A DNA stretch of 25,246 nt from JANLQX01 sp031423635 (GTDB taxonomy: Bacteria; Actinomycetota; Acidimicrobiia; Acidimicrobiales; JANYDT01), in assembly GCA_031423635.1 (NCBI GenBank), contig JANPFX010000070.1:1-25246 (forward strand). Direction: 5' to 3'. The number at the start of each line of letters is the position of its first letter. Position 1 is the first letter of the stretch. This document shows positions 13,607 to 22,210 of the stretch, one piece after another. The notes below the pieces were generated by a model, which saw only the letters and a program-made list of their open reading frames with translations, did no database searches and was not told the DNA's origin. A program made the position numbers and the translations under genes.

Positions 13607-14769
13607 CAGGTGGTGAGCACGCGACCCATGAGATGCGCCATGTTGCGGTAGTAGAACTTCTCGCGGGTCTCTTCGGGGTGATCGGCGAGGCTGGCCTCGA
13701 AGCGGCCGATTGGGTTGCGTCCGCCTTCGGGGTGCGGGTAGTCCGACGAGAAGAGGAACAGATCGTCGCCGGCCTGATCGATCATCCAACCCACGTCTTC
13801 GGTCGGGAACGGAGTGAACCGGAGTTGGCGGTGCACGTATTCGCTCGGCTTCATCGGAAGTCCCCGCAACACGGGCTCAGTCTTGGCGAAGGTCGCCTGG
13901 GCGATGTCGAGTTGGCGTATCCAACCGGGCACCCACGTTGCACCCTGTTCCACGGAAGCGCCTCGAAGACCGGGAAAGCGTTCCAGCACGCCGTCCATCA
14001 CCAGACATCCGAAGAAGTACGACGGGTTCGCATGGATTGCCAGGAAGTCCTTGGACCTCAGGTTCTCGCCACCACCGATCCAGTCGGTGACGGTGATGCC
14101 GTTGTTGTGGAAGGCCGGCTTGAGCGACCTGCCGCCACCGCCGATGTGGGTCACGACCGGCACTCCCCGCTCCTCGAGGAGAGCCCAAAGGGGATCGTGG
14201 ACGGCGTGCGAGGGACCGAGGACGCCGGGGTCCGAGGGGACCATGACCGCTCCGCATCCGAGCTCGATGGCTTCTTCGGCGATCGAGACCATCTCGGCCG
14301 GGTCGGTCCACGGCACATACGCGACCGCGAGCAGCCGACGGTCAGAGCTGCAGAAATCCGTCATCGCTCGGTTGAGGGCGCGCGAGCCACCGTGGAGGAG
14401 TTCGCGGTCAGTTCCGATGAACTGGACAGGGGCGAATGTCGGGAACACCAGCTGTGCTTCGAAGCCCAGATGGTCCATGACGCGTTTGCGGTCCTCGCCG
14501 TCGGATGATCCGTGCGCATACCATCCCTTCAATCCCATGAGTTCGGAACTGAGGGTCTCCTCGTCGACCGCGGTCCCCGAGTTGCGTCGTGCATCAGCAG
14601 TTGCCACGGCCTTGTCGGCCATCGCGCCGGCTTTGCCGAGCTCCAAAGGGCGCAACAGCTCACGGGTCCGCGCGTCGGCGAACTCCGCCAGCCATCCCGG
14701 CAACTCCATGACGTGGCTGTCGGCATCGAGGATGCGTCGCGAGCCGGCATAGGTATCGACAACGGTCAT
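13606..14769 (-). CDS. Amidohydrolase family 2 protein (metal-dependent TIM-barrel hydrolase)
   Basis: This 387-residue protein belongs to the amidohydrolase_2 group (related to ACMSD decarboxylase and 2-pyrone/4-oxalomesaconate hydrolases). These act on C-N or C-C bonds, often of carboxylated aromatic or ring-cleavage compounds. Metal-site features are D-A-D-S-H at 15-19 (the modified D-x-H motif), H208 in VVTHIGGGG and D343 in SSDYPHPEG. The ATG at 14769 is preferred over the longer frame because it has GAGAGGA 5 nt upstream and starts close to the first barrel strand; the extra 41 codons upstream would cover the operator. It is followed by an overlapping TetR gene and preceded at a distance by a dioxygenase gene. 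The substrate is unknown. Confidence 0.88.
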   Translation of the reverse strand: MTVVDTYAGSRRILDADSHVMELPGWLAEFADARTRELLRPLELGKAGAMADKAVATADARRNSGTAVDEETLSSELMGLKGWYAHGSSDGEDRKRVMDHLGFEAQLVFPTFAPVQFIGTDRELLHGGSRALNRAMTDFCSSDRRLLAVAYVPWTDPAEMVSIAEEAIELGCGAVMVPSDPGVLGPSHAVHDPLWALLEERGVPVVTHIGGGGRSLKPAFHNNGITVTDWIGGGENLRSKDFLAIHANPSYFFGCLVMDGVLERFPGLRGASVEQGATWVPGWIRQLDIAQATFAKTEPVLRGLPMKPSEYVHRQLRFTPFPTEDVGWMIDQAGDDLFLFSSDYPHPEGGRNPIGRFEASLADHPEETREKFYYRNMAHLMGRVLTT

Positions 14770-14803
14770 GGGTTCCTCTCCCGCCCGGCCTGTACACCGA
14801 ACA

Positions 14804-14822
14804 TTGTTACGAAATGTAACAA
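14804..14822. promoter_or_regulatory. Likely TetR operator (7-5-7 inverted repeat)
   Basis: TTGTTACGAAATGTAACAA consists of perfect 7-bp arms around a 5-nt centre, and is strikingly AT-rich against the surrounding DNA. It lies 35 bp before the amidohydrolase start. Its length and symmetry fit a TetR dimer site, and the only regulator in this locus is the TetR protein encoded next to the amidohydrolase. Confidence 0.65.
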
Positions 14823-14933
14823 CAACCTGTCGGTGCCGGCAAGTGACGAAGACAACGACGACGACGGACTGAAGCTCCCGGCCCCTCGGCACTCAGTTCG
14901 AGTCTCTCGGGGTATGCGGAGCCTGGCCATCGA

Positions 14934-15803
14934 CTACGGCCGAATGGTCGCCAGGCCGTCGGACTCTTGAGCGGAGATGCAGATGCTGGCAAGTGTGCGT
15001 TCTTCGGCGTAGGGCCACGGGCGTCCGCGATGGAGCGTGGCCCGTTCGTCCCAGACGAGGACGTCACCGAGGCGCCACTGATGCGTGTACACGTTGGCGC
15101 GCTGTGTGCAGAAGGCGATCAGTTCGTCGATGAGCGCCAGGCCTTCGTCATCTGGCCGACCTTCGATTCCGCATGAATGCGAAGCGATATACAGCGCGTC
15201 CTGCCCATTGACTGGGTTCGTCCAGAGCGCCCGCCAAGTCTGGTCGGGCCAGGCGTGTTTCGTTCGCTTCGCCAAGACCGGCGAGATCTTCGATCGCGAA
15301 TGGGAAAGTCGATGTCGGATTACTGCAGTTCGTGTTCGGTCTTTCAGTGAGTCGGGCATGTCGGCCCATGCGACTCGGGTTGATACGAGTTCGGTTTCCC
15401 CGCCGCTCGAACTCAACACCCGCGCCGCGAGAATGTTGGCGAGTGCGGGAACGGGAAGGAAGGTGCTGTCGGTATGCCACAACATGTTGCCCATCAGGTT
15501 GAGCGTTAGTAAATCGCCGACTGGTGCGACCGTGTTGTCAGCGCGCATATTGCTCACGTTGTCCATCATTGGCTTCGGGCCGTTTCGTCCCATCGAACGA
15601 TCCTCGATGGGGCCCCAGAGTGCACCGAAGGTGAGATGGGCTTCGTCGTCGAGGTGTTGGTTGCGAAACAGCAGGAGCGAGTGCTCTTCAAACGCCGCGC
15701 GCAACGCTGGGTAACCGTGAGCGGCGGTGACCGCTCGGAGATCGATGCCATGGACCTCTACCCCGAAGTGGGGATGCAACTGTGTCGTCACATCGGTGCG
15801 CAC
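14934..15803 (-). CDS. TauD/TfdA-type Fe(II)/2-oxoglutarate dioxygenase (first copy)
   Basis: This 289-residue protein has the TauD/TfdA fold. The iron ligands are visible as H110 and D112 in LWHTDSTF and H258 in TLHRGRPW, and R269 about 11 residues later would hold 2-oxoglutarate. The N-terminal part FGVEVHGIDLRAVT (13-26) and LLLFRNQHLDDEAH (43-56) are typical. Such enzymes hydroxylate a carbon next to a heteroatom and so release sulfite, an aldehyde, a phenol or an amine. The GTG at 15803 is chosen because TACAGT lies 7 nt upstream with no ribosome-binding site. It is one of three oxygenases of this class in the locus and follows the transporter ATPase gene by 56 bp. Confidence 0.92.
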   Translation of the reverse strand: MRTDVTTQLHPHFGVEVHGIDLRAVTAAHGYPALRAAFEEHSLLLFRNQHLDDEAHLTFGALWGPIEDRSMGRNGPKPMMDNVSNMRADNTVAPVGDLLTLNLMGNMLWHTDSTFLPVPALANILAARVLSSSGGETELVSTRVAWADMPDSLKDRTRTAVIRHRLSHSRSKISPVLAKRTKHAWPDQTWRALWTNPVNGQDALYIASHSCGIEGRPDDEGLALIDELIAFCTQRANVYTHQWRLGDVLVWDERATLHRGRPWPYAEERTLASICISAQESDGLATIRP

Positions 15804-15810
15804 GGAAGAA

Positions 15811-15816
15811 ACTGTA
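15811..15816 (-). promoter_or_regulatory. Candidate leaderless -10 box of the first TauD/TfdA gene
   Basis: On the minus strand TACAGT fits TANNNT and ends exactly 7 nt before the GTG at 15803. This suggests a separate promoter inside the locus, between the transporter genes and the oxygenase. Confidence 0.4.
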
Positions 15817-15859
15817 CTTGTCGGGTGGTCAGCGCCACCGTGTCCGCGTCGCGAGACCG

Positions 15860-17683
15860 CTACCTCGCGGTTCCCGAACGACTCGCTTCGATGCTCGGGG
15901 TGTCGGCAATGAGTCGTTGCGTGTACTCCTGCTGGGGTGAGCCGATCACCGCTTCGGTCGGACCGAGTTCGACGATCGACCCCTTGTTCATCACCGCCAC
16001 GGTGTCGGCGATCGACCGCACCAATGGCAGGTTGTGCGTCACGAACAGCAACGACAGCCCGAGTTCTTTGCGGAGCGACCCGAGCAACTCGACGATGGCT
16101 GCCTGGACGAGCACGTCCAGAGCCGAGGTGATCTCGTCGCAGACGAGTACATCAGGCGTGCAAACGAGCGCTCGGGCGATAGCCACCCGCTGGCGTTCTC
16201 CACCCGACAACTGGTTCGGGTACTGGTGAGCGTACGTGGCGGTCAACGAGACGAGTTCGAGCATCCGATTGACCTCTCGTTCACCGTCGGTACGGTTGAC
16301 GCCCATCAACAGGAGCGGTCGTAGGACGGATTCGCCGATTGAACGTCGCGGGTTCAATGAGGAATACGGATTCTGGAAGACGTACTGCATCTTCATCCGC
16401 TGGCGGTTGGTCCGCTTGCGAGCGTTGTTCGCGAGGGAATCCTTGTCGAGGAAGATGTCTCCGGTCCACTCATCGTGCAGGCCGCCGATAGCGCGGGCGA
16501 GCGTCGTCTTTCCCGATCCGGATTCACCCACGAGAGCGACGCACTCGCCTTGATGGATATCGAGGGTGACACTGTGCACAACGGTGTGTCCCTGATATCC
16601 GGCGCTGACGTTCTCGAGGCGAAGGATTGGAGGACCGCCGCGACTTGGCGATGGGGTCTTGGCCGGTTCATCGGTCAGCTGAACAATCTCGGCGGCGCGG
16701 AAACACCGCACGCGATGGTTGTCGCCCACTGTGGTGACGGCCGGGAAGGCCGACCGGCAGGCGTCGTTGGCGAGCTCACATCGGATCGCAAATGCGCAGC
16801 CCTGCGGCCGCTTGCCGGGAGCCGGCGCTCGGCCACTCAGACCGCGGATGGCCTGCTCGCCGCCTATGTCGGGAGCAGCGGCAACCAGATGGCGCGTATA
16901 CGGATGCACCGGGCGAGAGAAGATCTGTCGCGTCGGTCCATGCTCAACCACGCGTCCCGCATACATCACCGCGACTTCGTCGGCGAGGTCGGCGACGACT
17001 GCGAGATCGTGGGTGATGTACAGCGCAGCGACGTTGTGCATGGCCGCGAGGGAACGAACGGTCTGGAGCACGTGCGCCTGCGTCGAGACATCGAGGCCGG
17101 TCGTCGGCTCGTCGAGCACGATCACCGAGGGGCGACACGCGAACGACATCGCTAGAGCAACCCGTTGCTGTTGCCCACCCGACAGTTGGTGCGGGTAACG
17201 GTCGAGAAACTCGTCGTCGCTCGGCAGCAGCACCTCGCCCATCATCTCCGTAATTCGGGCGGTACGTGCCGCGTCGGAGCCTCCGAAGTTGTGCACTTCG
17301 AGCACCTCCCGCAGCTGCGAGCGGATTCGAATTGCCGGGTTCAGCGACGACGAGGGGTCCTGGGGCACGTAAGCCACGTGTCCCCCGCGGACCGCCCGGA
17401 TCTCCTCGGCATTCAAGGAGAGGACATCGATGCCATCGCAGGTGATCTGTCCGCCGGCGATACGAACACCGCCACGTGCGTGGGCGAGCACGGCAAGGCC
17501 GACGGTCGTTTTGCCCGAACCTGACTCTCCCACAAGGCCGAGAATTCGGCCGCCCGGAACGGTCAGGTGGACCTCGTCGACAATGTCGTGCCCGCTGACC
17601 TCCACCTCGAGCCGCAGTCCGTTGATGACGAGGCCACCCGTCGCTGCGTTCACTGAAGGCTTCTCCACGATTTCGGCACTCAT
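15860..17683 (-). CDS. ABC transporter ATP-binding protein, fused DppD-DppF type
   Basis: This 607-residue protein contains two complete ATPase domains and would power both halves of an oligopeptide/dipeptide/opine-type importer. Domain 1 has Walker A GESGSGKTT (52-60), LSGGQQQR (167-174) and Walker B VIVLDEP (187-193), followed by an oligopeptide-transporter C-terminal segment with PQGCAFAIRC (293-302). Domain 2 has Walker A GESGSGKTT (386-394), LSGGERQR (492-499) and VLVCDEI (512-518). In domain 2 the Walker B context is CDEITSALD rather than the usual CDEP or CDEA type, a common variation. The ATG at 17683 overlaps the stop of the permease gene (ATGA). In most bacteria the two halves are separate genes. 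Confidence 0.95.
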   Translation of the reverse strand: MSAEIVEKPSVNAATGGLVINGLRLEVEVSGHDIVDEVHLTVPGGRILGLVGESGSGKTTVGLAVLAHARGGVRIAGGQITCDGIDVLSLNAEEIRAVRGGHVAYVPQDPSSSLNPAIRIRSQLREVLEVHNFGGSDAARTARITEMMGEVLLPSDDEFLDRYPHQLSGGQQQRVALAMSFACRPSVIVLDEPTTGLDVSTQAHVLQTVRSLAAMHNVAALYITHDLAVVADLADEVAVMYAGRVVEHGPTRQIFSRPVHPYTRHLVAAAPDIGGEQAIRGLSGRAPAPGKRPQGCAFAIRCELANDACRSAFPAVTTVGDNHRVRCFRAAEIVQLTDEPAKTPSPSRGGPPILRLENVSAGYQGHTVVHSVTLDIHQGECVALVGESGSGKTTLARAIGGLHDEWTGDIFLDKDSLANNARKRTNRQRMKMQYVFQNPYSSLNPRRSIGESVLRPLLLMGVNRTDGEREVNRMLELVSLTATYAHQYPNQLSGGERQRVAIARALVCTPDVLVCDEITSALDVLVQAAIVELLGSLRKELGLSLLFVTHNLPLVRSIADTVAVMNKGSIVELGPTEAVIGSPQQEYTQRLIADTPSIEASRSGTAR

Positions 17684-18579
17684 ACTTCGGCCTTTCCGCG
17701 GTCGATGCCGGCAACCGTTCTTCCGATACCGTCGGCAAAAAACCCTGTGCCGATGGTGAGCAGCGCGATGGCAAACACCGGTAACAGCACACCCCAGGGT
17801 TGGAATGTAAGCGCGCTTCGGTTCTGCTGGATCATCACACCCCAGCTCGCGGCGCTGAGGTCAGGGGTGAACCCGAGGAAGCCCAGCGAGGCGATGAGAC
17901 CGATCGAGTACGTGAGGCGTAGATTGGCTTCGACGAGAAGCGACGCACTCACGTTGGGCAGGATTTCGGAGAACAGGACACGTAGACGCGACTCGCCGAG
18001 TGCGTCGGCGGCCGCGACGAAGTCGCGCTCGGTCACTTGCAACGCTGCACCTCGCACGACACGAGCGACGCGCGGCATGGTCGTAAAGCCGACCGTCAAG
18101 ATGACCACGACCGCCGAAGGGCTGAACATCGCGATCACCACGAGCGAGAGCAGCAGTTGCGGGAACGACAACAGCACGTCGAGGGACCGCATGAGAATCT
18201 CGTCGAACCTGCCGCGTCGATACGCGGCAAGCATGCCGAGGAAGCTGCCCAATCCGACGCCCAACAACGTCGCGAAGAACGCCTGGATCAGGATCGGCCG
18301 ACCGCCGTAGAGGAACCGGCTCCACACGTCGGAGCCGAAGTAGTCGCTGCCGAACACCGTGCCAGGAACGTTGCGCACGTTGGGTAGACCGTCGCCGACG
18401 ACTTCGACCTGACTGAACGGAGCGAAGTAGCGACCGAACACGGCAACCAACATCAGCAAGACCATGATCGTGAGCCCGATCTGGGTGCGCCGCAACCGCA
18501 ACGCCTGGCGCAGCACCGACGCCGGCCGCTTCACGGGCTGGCTGGGTGCAGAGGGCGCGAGCGCTTCGACCGTGCTCAT
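17680..18579 (-). CDS. ABC transporter permease, DppC type
   Basis: This 299-residue inner-membrane permease has a DppC/OppC N-terminal segment, RRTQIGLTIMVLLMLVAVFG (30-49), then the extracytoplasmic GTVFGSDYFGSDVWSRFLYG (73-92) typical of the family. Several further helices and a permease signature region follow, around VTERDFVAAADALGES with ILPNVSASLLVE. The ATG at 18579 overlaps the DppB stop and its stop overlaps the ATPase start, so the three genes are tightly coupled. It pairs with DppB to form the channel. Confidence 0.94.
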   Translation of the reverse strand: MSTVEALAPSAPSQPVKRPASVLRQALRLRRTQIGLTIMVLLMLVAVFGRYFAPFSQVEVVGDGLPNVRNVPGTVFGSDYFGSDVWSRFLYGGRPILIQAFFATLLGVGLGSFLGMLAAYRRGRFDEILMRSLDVLLSFPQLLLSLVVIAMFSPSAVVVILTVGFTTMPRVARVVRGAALQVTERDFVAAADALGESRLRVLFSEILPNVSASLLVEANLRLTYSIGLIASLGFLGFTPDLSAASWGVMIQQNRSALTFQPWGVLLPVFAIALLTIGTGFFADGIGRTVAGIDRGKAEV

Positions 18580-19541
18580 GTGAGCCTGGTGCGCAGACGG
18601 GGCGTGGCGAGCACCGTACCGATGTCGGCCAGCAGATTGGTGACGATGTAGACCGCGGCGATCGAGAGCGCGAGAAACTGCACCACCGGGAGGTCGCGGG
18701 CGCGCACGGCGTCGTTGAGCGCGCTCCCGATCCCCGGGTAATTGAACAGCCACTCGACCACGATCACGCCTCCGGCCAGGTACGCGAGGTTGAGGGCGAT
18801 GACCTGGAAGATCGGTCCGATTGCATTCGGCAGTGCGTGGCGCCAGAGGACGGTGCGCTCCGGCATTCCCTTCAATCGGGCCATCTCGACGTAGTCGCTT
18901 TCCAAAACCTCGACCACAGCGGCTCTCGTGACCCGGGCAACATAGGGGAGCACCGAGATGGAGAGTGTCACCACCGGAAGGATGATGCCCTTCATGTTGC
19001 CCCACGGCGGTTGATCGGGCGAAAGGTAGAACGTGGCGGGCAGCAGCTTGGTCACCACGGTGGCAAAGACGATCACCAGGAACGTACCGACGATGAACTC
19101 AGGCAGCGCAGCGACAGCGAGCAGGACGAACGATGACCAGGAATCGAATCGCCTGTCGCGGTGCAGCGCCGCATACGACCCGACGGCGAGCGAGAGCGGA
19201 ATCGACACAAGACCCGCGCACAGCAGGAGGAACAACGAGGAGCTGACCCGTGGCGAGAGGGCCTCCCACACCGAAGCCCTTGTAGTGAACGACTTGCCGA
19301 GGTCGCCGGTGACGACGCCGCCGATCCAACTCGTGTACTGGGTGATGATCGGTCGGTCGAGGCCAAAGTCGGAGCGCAACTCCTTCAGTGCCTCAGGCGT
19401 GGCCTCACGACCGAGCACGATCGACGCAGTGTCGCCACGCATCGCTTTCGTGAGCACAAAGATGAGCACGGAGACGACAAACAACGTGGCGACCCCGAGC
19501 AGGAGTCGGCGGACGACGAACTTCACCAGCGGGAGTCTCAC
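18576..19541 (-). CDS. ABC transporter permease, DppB type
   Basis: This permease of about 321 residues has the usual DppB start, VKFVVRRLLLGVATLFVVSV, followed by an RGDTASIVLG segment, LRSDFGLDRPIITQYTSWIG and five or so further helices. The permease signature region is around ESDYVEMARLKGMPERTVLW and RHALPNAIGPIF. The GTG at 19541 (MRLPLVKF) is chosen because it gives the standard N terminus; a GTG at 19526 is also possible. The upstream frame to 19631 (TTG) is less likely because it reads through a large hairpin. The gene follows the binding-protein gene after a gap containing that hairpin. Confidence 0.92.
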   Translation of the reverse strand: MRLPLVKFVVRRLLLGVATLFVVSVLIFVLTKAMRGDTASIVLGREATPEALKELRSDFGLDRPIITQYTSWIGGVVTGDLGKSFTTRASVWEALSPRVSSSLFLLLCAGLVSIPLSLAVGSYAALHRDRRFDSWSSFVLLAVAALPEFIVGTFLVIVFATVVTKLLPATFYLSPDQPPWGNMKGIILPVVTLSISVLPYVARVTRAAVVEVLESDYVEMARLKGMPERTVLWRHALPNAIGPIFQVIALNLAYLAGGVIVVEWLFNYPGIGSALNDAVRARDLPVVQFLALSIAAVYIVTNLLADIGTVLATPRLRTRLT

Positions 19542-19603
19542 CAGACGAGGCTTTCGATCAAGGCGTTCAGATGAGTGGACGCAGGAACACAGCAGACGCG
19601 AGC

Positions 19604-19639
19604 GTGGGCAGCTGACCGTTTTTCCGGTCAACTGCCCAC
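19604..19639 (-). terminator. Long hairpin between binding-protein and permease genes
   Basis: On the minus strand GTGGGCAG-T-TGACCG pairs with CGGTCA-G-CTGCCCAC (15 bp with one T-G pair) around GAAAAA. It begins 21 bp after the binding-protein stop. There is no strong T-run, so it may be a partial terminator or a transcript-end stabiliser. Such a site would give more binding protein than permease. Confidence 0.6.
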
Positions 19640-19660
19640 CTCACAAGACAGAACCCGGGT

Positions 19661-21259
19661 CTAGAACGAGAACTCCTGGAACCCTCGACCGTAGAAGTCC
19701 ATGTTCAACGACGAAGTGCGGCCCTTGACGACACCCTGGAGCTTCGAAACGTAGGCATCGGCGAATGCGTTGAAGGCCGGAATGATGAACCCGCCCTCTT
19801 CGTATTCGATTTTCTGCATTTGCTTGGCAAGGGCGGTGCGCTTGGCCAGATCGGGTTCACCTGACGCCTGCACGTAGAGGTCGTTGTAGGCCTTGTTGGT
19901 CTTCTCGAGGTTCGTCTCGCCATAGCCAGCCCCAGCAGCAATCTGCTGCAGGTATCCACGCGGTGACCAGAACGACGTGAAGATCCCGACCTTGGCATAC
20001 GTGGTGTCCCAGTAGGTGGCATCCATTGCCTTGGCGTTCACCTTCACGACACCGTCGGTCTTCTTCGCATGCTCGGCGAAGGCCTGGACCAACGGGATGA
20101 GACCGCCGGTGTCGTCGGGAGCGGCAAGGTCGAACTCGAGCGGCTTTTCCTTGGTGAAGCCGGCCTCTTTGAGAAGGGCAACTGCTTTGGCAATGTCCTG
20201 GGCGCGCTGCGGGAACTTGTTCACGTTGTAGAGCGGGTCGACCCTGCCGAACAGGTCGTTGGCGATTTCGCCGTGTCCGCCCAATGCCCGGGCGAGGATC
20301 TCCTGTCGGTCGATGATGAGCCGGAGAGCCTGACGCACACGGACGTCATCGAAGGGCTTGACGTCGGTCTGCATGGTGATGCACAGCCAGCCGCCGCCGT
20401 TTACCTCATTGATCGTCAATGCCGGATTGGATTGAACCTGCGGAATCGCCGTGAGCGGAATGTCGACGGCGGCATCGATCTGGCCCGACAGGAGTGCATT
20501 GACCAGCGCCGCTTTGTCGCCGAAATCCTGGATGATGACGGTGTCGAAAACGGGCTTGCCCTTGCGCCAGTAGTACGGGTTGCGAACATGGGTGCTCTCG
20601 CGGCCTGGCGTGAAGCTCTTGAGCTTGTAGGGCCCTGTACCTATCTGGGGCCCTTCCCGGGTGTAGCCGACCGGCACAACGGAGTTGACATAGGCGGCCA
20701 GCGTGGATTCGAAGTCGATGGTGGGCTTCTTCATGGTGAACTCGACCGTGAGCGCATCGATCTTCTTGATCATGGTGGGGTCGAAGAACTGGGTCGCGGC
20801 TTTGAACGTCGGCAACGCCAGCTTGGGATCGAGGAGACGCTGCCACGAGTAGACGACGTCGTCTGCGGTGACCGGCTTGCCATTCGAGAACTTGAGGCCC
20901 TTACGAAGCTTCACGACCGCGTTGGTGGTGCTGTTCACCGTCACGCTCTGGGCAAGGCCGTAGTTGAGCTGCGGCGTGAAGTTGCCATCGAAGGTCATCA
21001 AAGTCTCCCAGCCCGTCACCAGGCGAGCCTGATCGGCCTTGGCCACGATGGCCTGACCATCGATGATGTCGTTCGTGGAACCGACAACACCGATGCGAAG
21101 GGTGCCGCCCTTCTTCGCCTTCTTCGTCGCGGCACCCACTGATGTGAGCGGAAGGCCGGCGATGAGTCCGGTCGAGATCGAGACGAGGCCGACTCCTTTG
21201 ATGAATTGCCGGCGACTGATGCCCGACGTTTCGCTCTCGACAGTGTCGTTGCTTTCCAT
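19661..21259 (-). CDS. ABC transporter substrate-binding protein, oligopeptide type (SBP family 5)
   Basis: This 532-residue extracytoplasmic solute receptor of SBP_bac_5 type matches the adjacent Dpp-like permeases. The N terminus has a twin-arginine signal, SRRQFIKG (15-22), then a hydrophobic stretch to about residue 44 (SVGAA), so the protein is probably folded before Tat export. Family features include LRKGLKFSNGKPVTADDVVYS, GTGPYKLKSFTPG and VRQALRLIIDRQEIL. The ATG at 21259 has AAGGGGA 4 nt upstream. It is the first transporter gene, 87 bp after the second TauD/TfdA gene. The family binds peptides, opines, nickel or glycosides, so the ligand is not fixed by sequence alone. Confidence 0.95.
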   Translation of the reverse strand: MESNDTVESETSGISRRQFIKGVGLVSISTGLIAGLPLTSVGAATKKAKKGGTLRIGVVGSTNDIIDGQAIVAKADQARLVTGWETLMTFDGNFTPQLNYGLAQSVTVNSTTNAVVKLRKGLKFSNGKPVTADDVVYSWQRLLDPKLALPTFKAATQFFDPTMIKKIDALTVEFTMKKPTIDFESTLAAYVNSVVPVGYTREGPQIGTGPYKLKSFTPGRESTHVRNPYYWRKGKPVFDTVIIQDFGDKAALVNALLSGQIDAAVDIPLTAIPQVQSNPALTINEVNGGGWLCITMQTDVKPFDDVRVRQALRLIIDRQEILARALGGHGEIANDLFGRVDPLYNVNKFPQRAQDIAKAVALLKEAGFTKEKPLEFDLAAPDDTGGLIPLVQAFAEHAKKTDGVVKVNAKAMDATYWDTTYAKVGIFTSFWSPRGYLQQIAAGAGYGETNLEKTNKAYNDLYVQASGEPDLAKRTALAKQMQKIEYEEGGFIIPAFNAFADAYVSKLQGVVKGRTSSLNMDFYGRGFQEFSF

Positions 21260-21281
21260 GTGTTCCCCTTGTGTGGAAGGC

Positions 21282-21300
21282 GGTCCTCTGGACCCCGGTC
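21282..21300. repeat. Nested inverted repeats upstream of the binding-protein gene
   Basis: GGTCCTCTGGACC (21282-21294) and GACCCCGGTC (21291-21300) share four bases, so two alternative short hairpins could form in the leader about 22 bp before the binding-protein start. Arms are only 4-5 bp, so significance is uncertain. Confidence 0.25.
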
Positions 21301-21346
21301 GGGCTGACAATACACAACGACTCTCCAGGTCGCTCGGTCGGCCTCG

Positions 21347-22198
21347 CTAGAGGAACGGACCTGATCGTGCGTTGGATGCCACGGTCACGCGCTGTACCTC
21401 TCGCTCATGGTGGGGAAAGAAGTCGCCCACGGCGAAATGCTGGGTGGCCCAGTTGTCCCAGATGACAACCGTTCCGGGGGACCAGCGCATCCGAACCTGG
21501 AAGCGAGGGTTTCGAACGGCAGCGAAGAGATCAGCAAGGACCGACGCTGATCGTTCGGGGTCGAGGTTGAGAATCCGAGTGGTGAAGGACTCGTTCACGT
21601 ACACGACGTTGCGCCCCGAACCGGGGTGCATCTTGAACAGTCGATGGACCGCCCGGGTCTGGTTGGCACCGGTGTTCGTGGCCGCAGTAAGAGCGTCGGC
21701 GCGGTCGTTCTGGCCGAAGTCGGCAACGAACCGAAAACCCTGAGCGAGGGAGTGCTCGGCTTCGGCGTCGCGAAGTTCTTCGATCAGCGCATCGGGCAGC
21801 GAGTCGTAGACAGCGCGGAGGTCGGCCCACAGCGTGTCGCCTCCGACCGGAGGAAGCACGGCGTCGCGCAAGACGGAGACGAACGGGGGATTGACATGGC
21901 AGGAAAGGTCGCTGTGCCAGACCTCGTTCTCCGGTGGATGCGCCGCATCGGTCCGGATGCGCGTGATCGGGAAACCCTCCACGTGGGGATACATCGGATG
22001 GAGTTCAGTGAGAGGACCGAACGACTGGGCCAGCGCCACGTGCGCCTCGTGGGTGATTTCCTGGTTTCTGAACACGAGGACTCCCCGATCCAGCAGCAAC
22101 CGGTAGAGGTGCTCCAACGCGGAGGCGTCGAGTCGGTTCAGGTCGAGCCCGGTGACCTCAGAGCCGATGGAACACGTGATCGGGACACTGTCGGCCAT
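21347..22198 (-). CDS. TauD/TfdA-type Fe(II)/2-oxoglutarate dioxygenase (second copy)
   Basis: This 283-residue TauD/TfdA protein has iron ligands H95 and D97 in VWHSDLS and H254 in ATQHFAVGDF, with R270 (VQRVTV) as the likely 2-oxoglutarate-binding arginine. The N-terminal ITCSIGSEVTGLDLNRLD (7-24) and GVLVFRNQEITHEAH (39-53) are classical, as is the WDNWATQH loop (248-254). It is more like taurine or alkylsulfonate/sulfate dioxygenases than the first copy, and the two differ enough to act on different intermediates. The ATG at 22198 lies 9 bp after the stop of the gamma-butyrobetaine-hydroxylase-like gene, and TAGCAT precedes it by 6 nt. The substrate is not determinable. Confidence 0.93.
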   Translation of the reverse strand: MADSVPITCSIGSEVTGLDLNRLDASALEHLYRLLLDRGVLVFRNQEITHEAHVALAQSFGPLTELHPMYPHVEGFPITRIRTDAAHPPENEVWHSDLSCHVNPPFVSVLRDAVLPPVGGDTLWADLRAVYDSLPDALIEELRDAEAEHSLAQGFRFVADFGQNDRADALTAATNTGANQTRAVHRLFKMHPGSGRNVVYVNESFTTRILNLDPERSASVLADLFAAVRNPRFQVRMRWSPGTVVIWDNWATQHFAVGDFFPHHEREVQRVTVASNARSGPFL

Positions 22199-22204
22199 GG
22201 TGCG

Positions 22205-22210
22205 ATGCTA
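22205..22210 (-). promoter_or_regulatory. Candidate -10 box overlapping a stop codon
   Basis: On the minus strand TAGCAT fits TANNNT, includes the TAG stop of the upstream gene and ends 6 nt before the ATG at 22198. It may be an internal promoter, or the match may be accidental. Confidence 0.25.

Noticed and set aside
14920..14955. Inverted repeat CCTGGC/GCCAGG around the stop of the first TauD/TfdA gene as terminator
   Set aside because: The loop is long, the stem is interrupted and part lies within codons; support is too weak.
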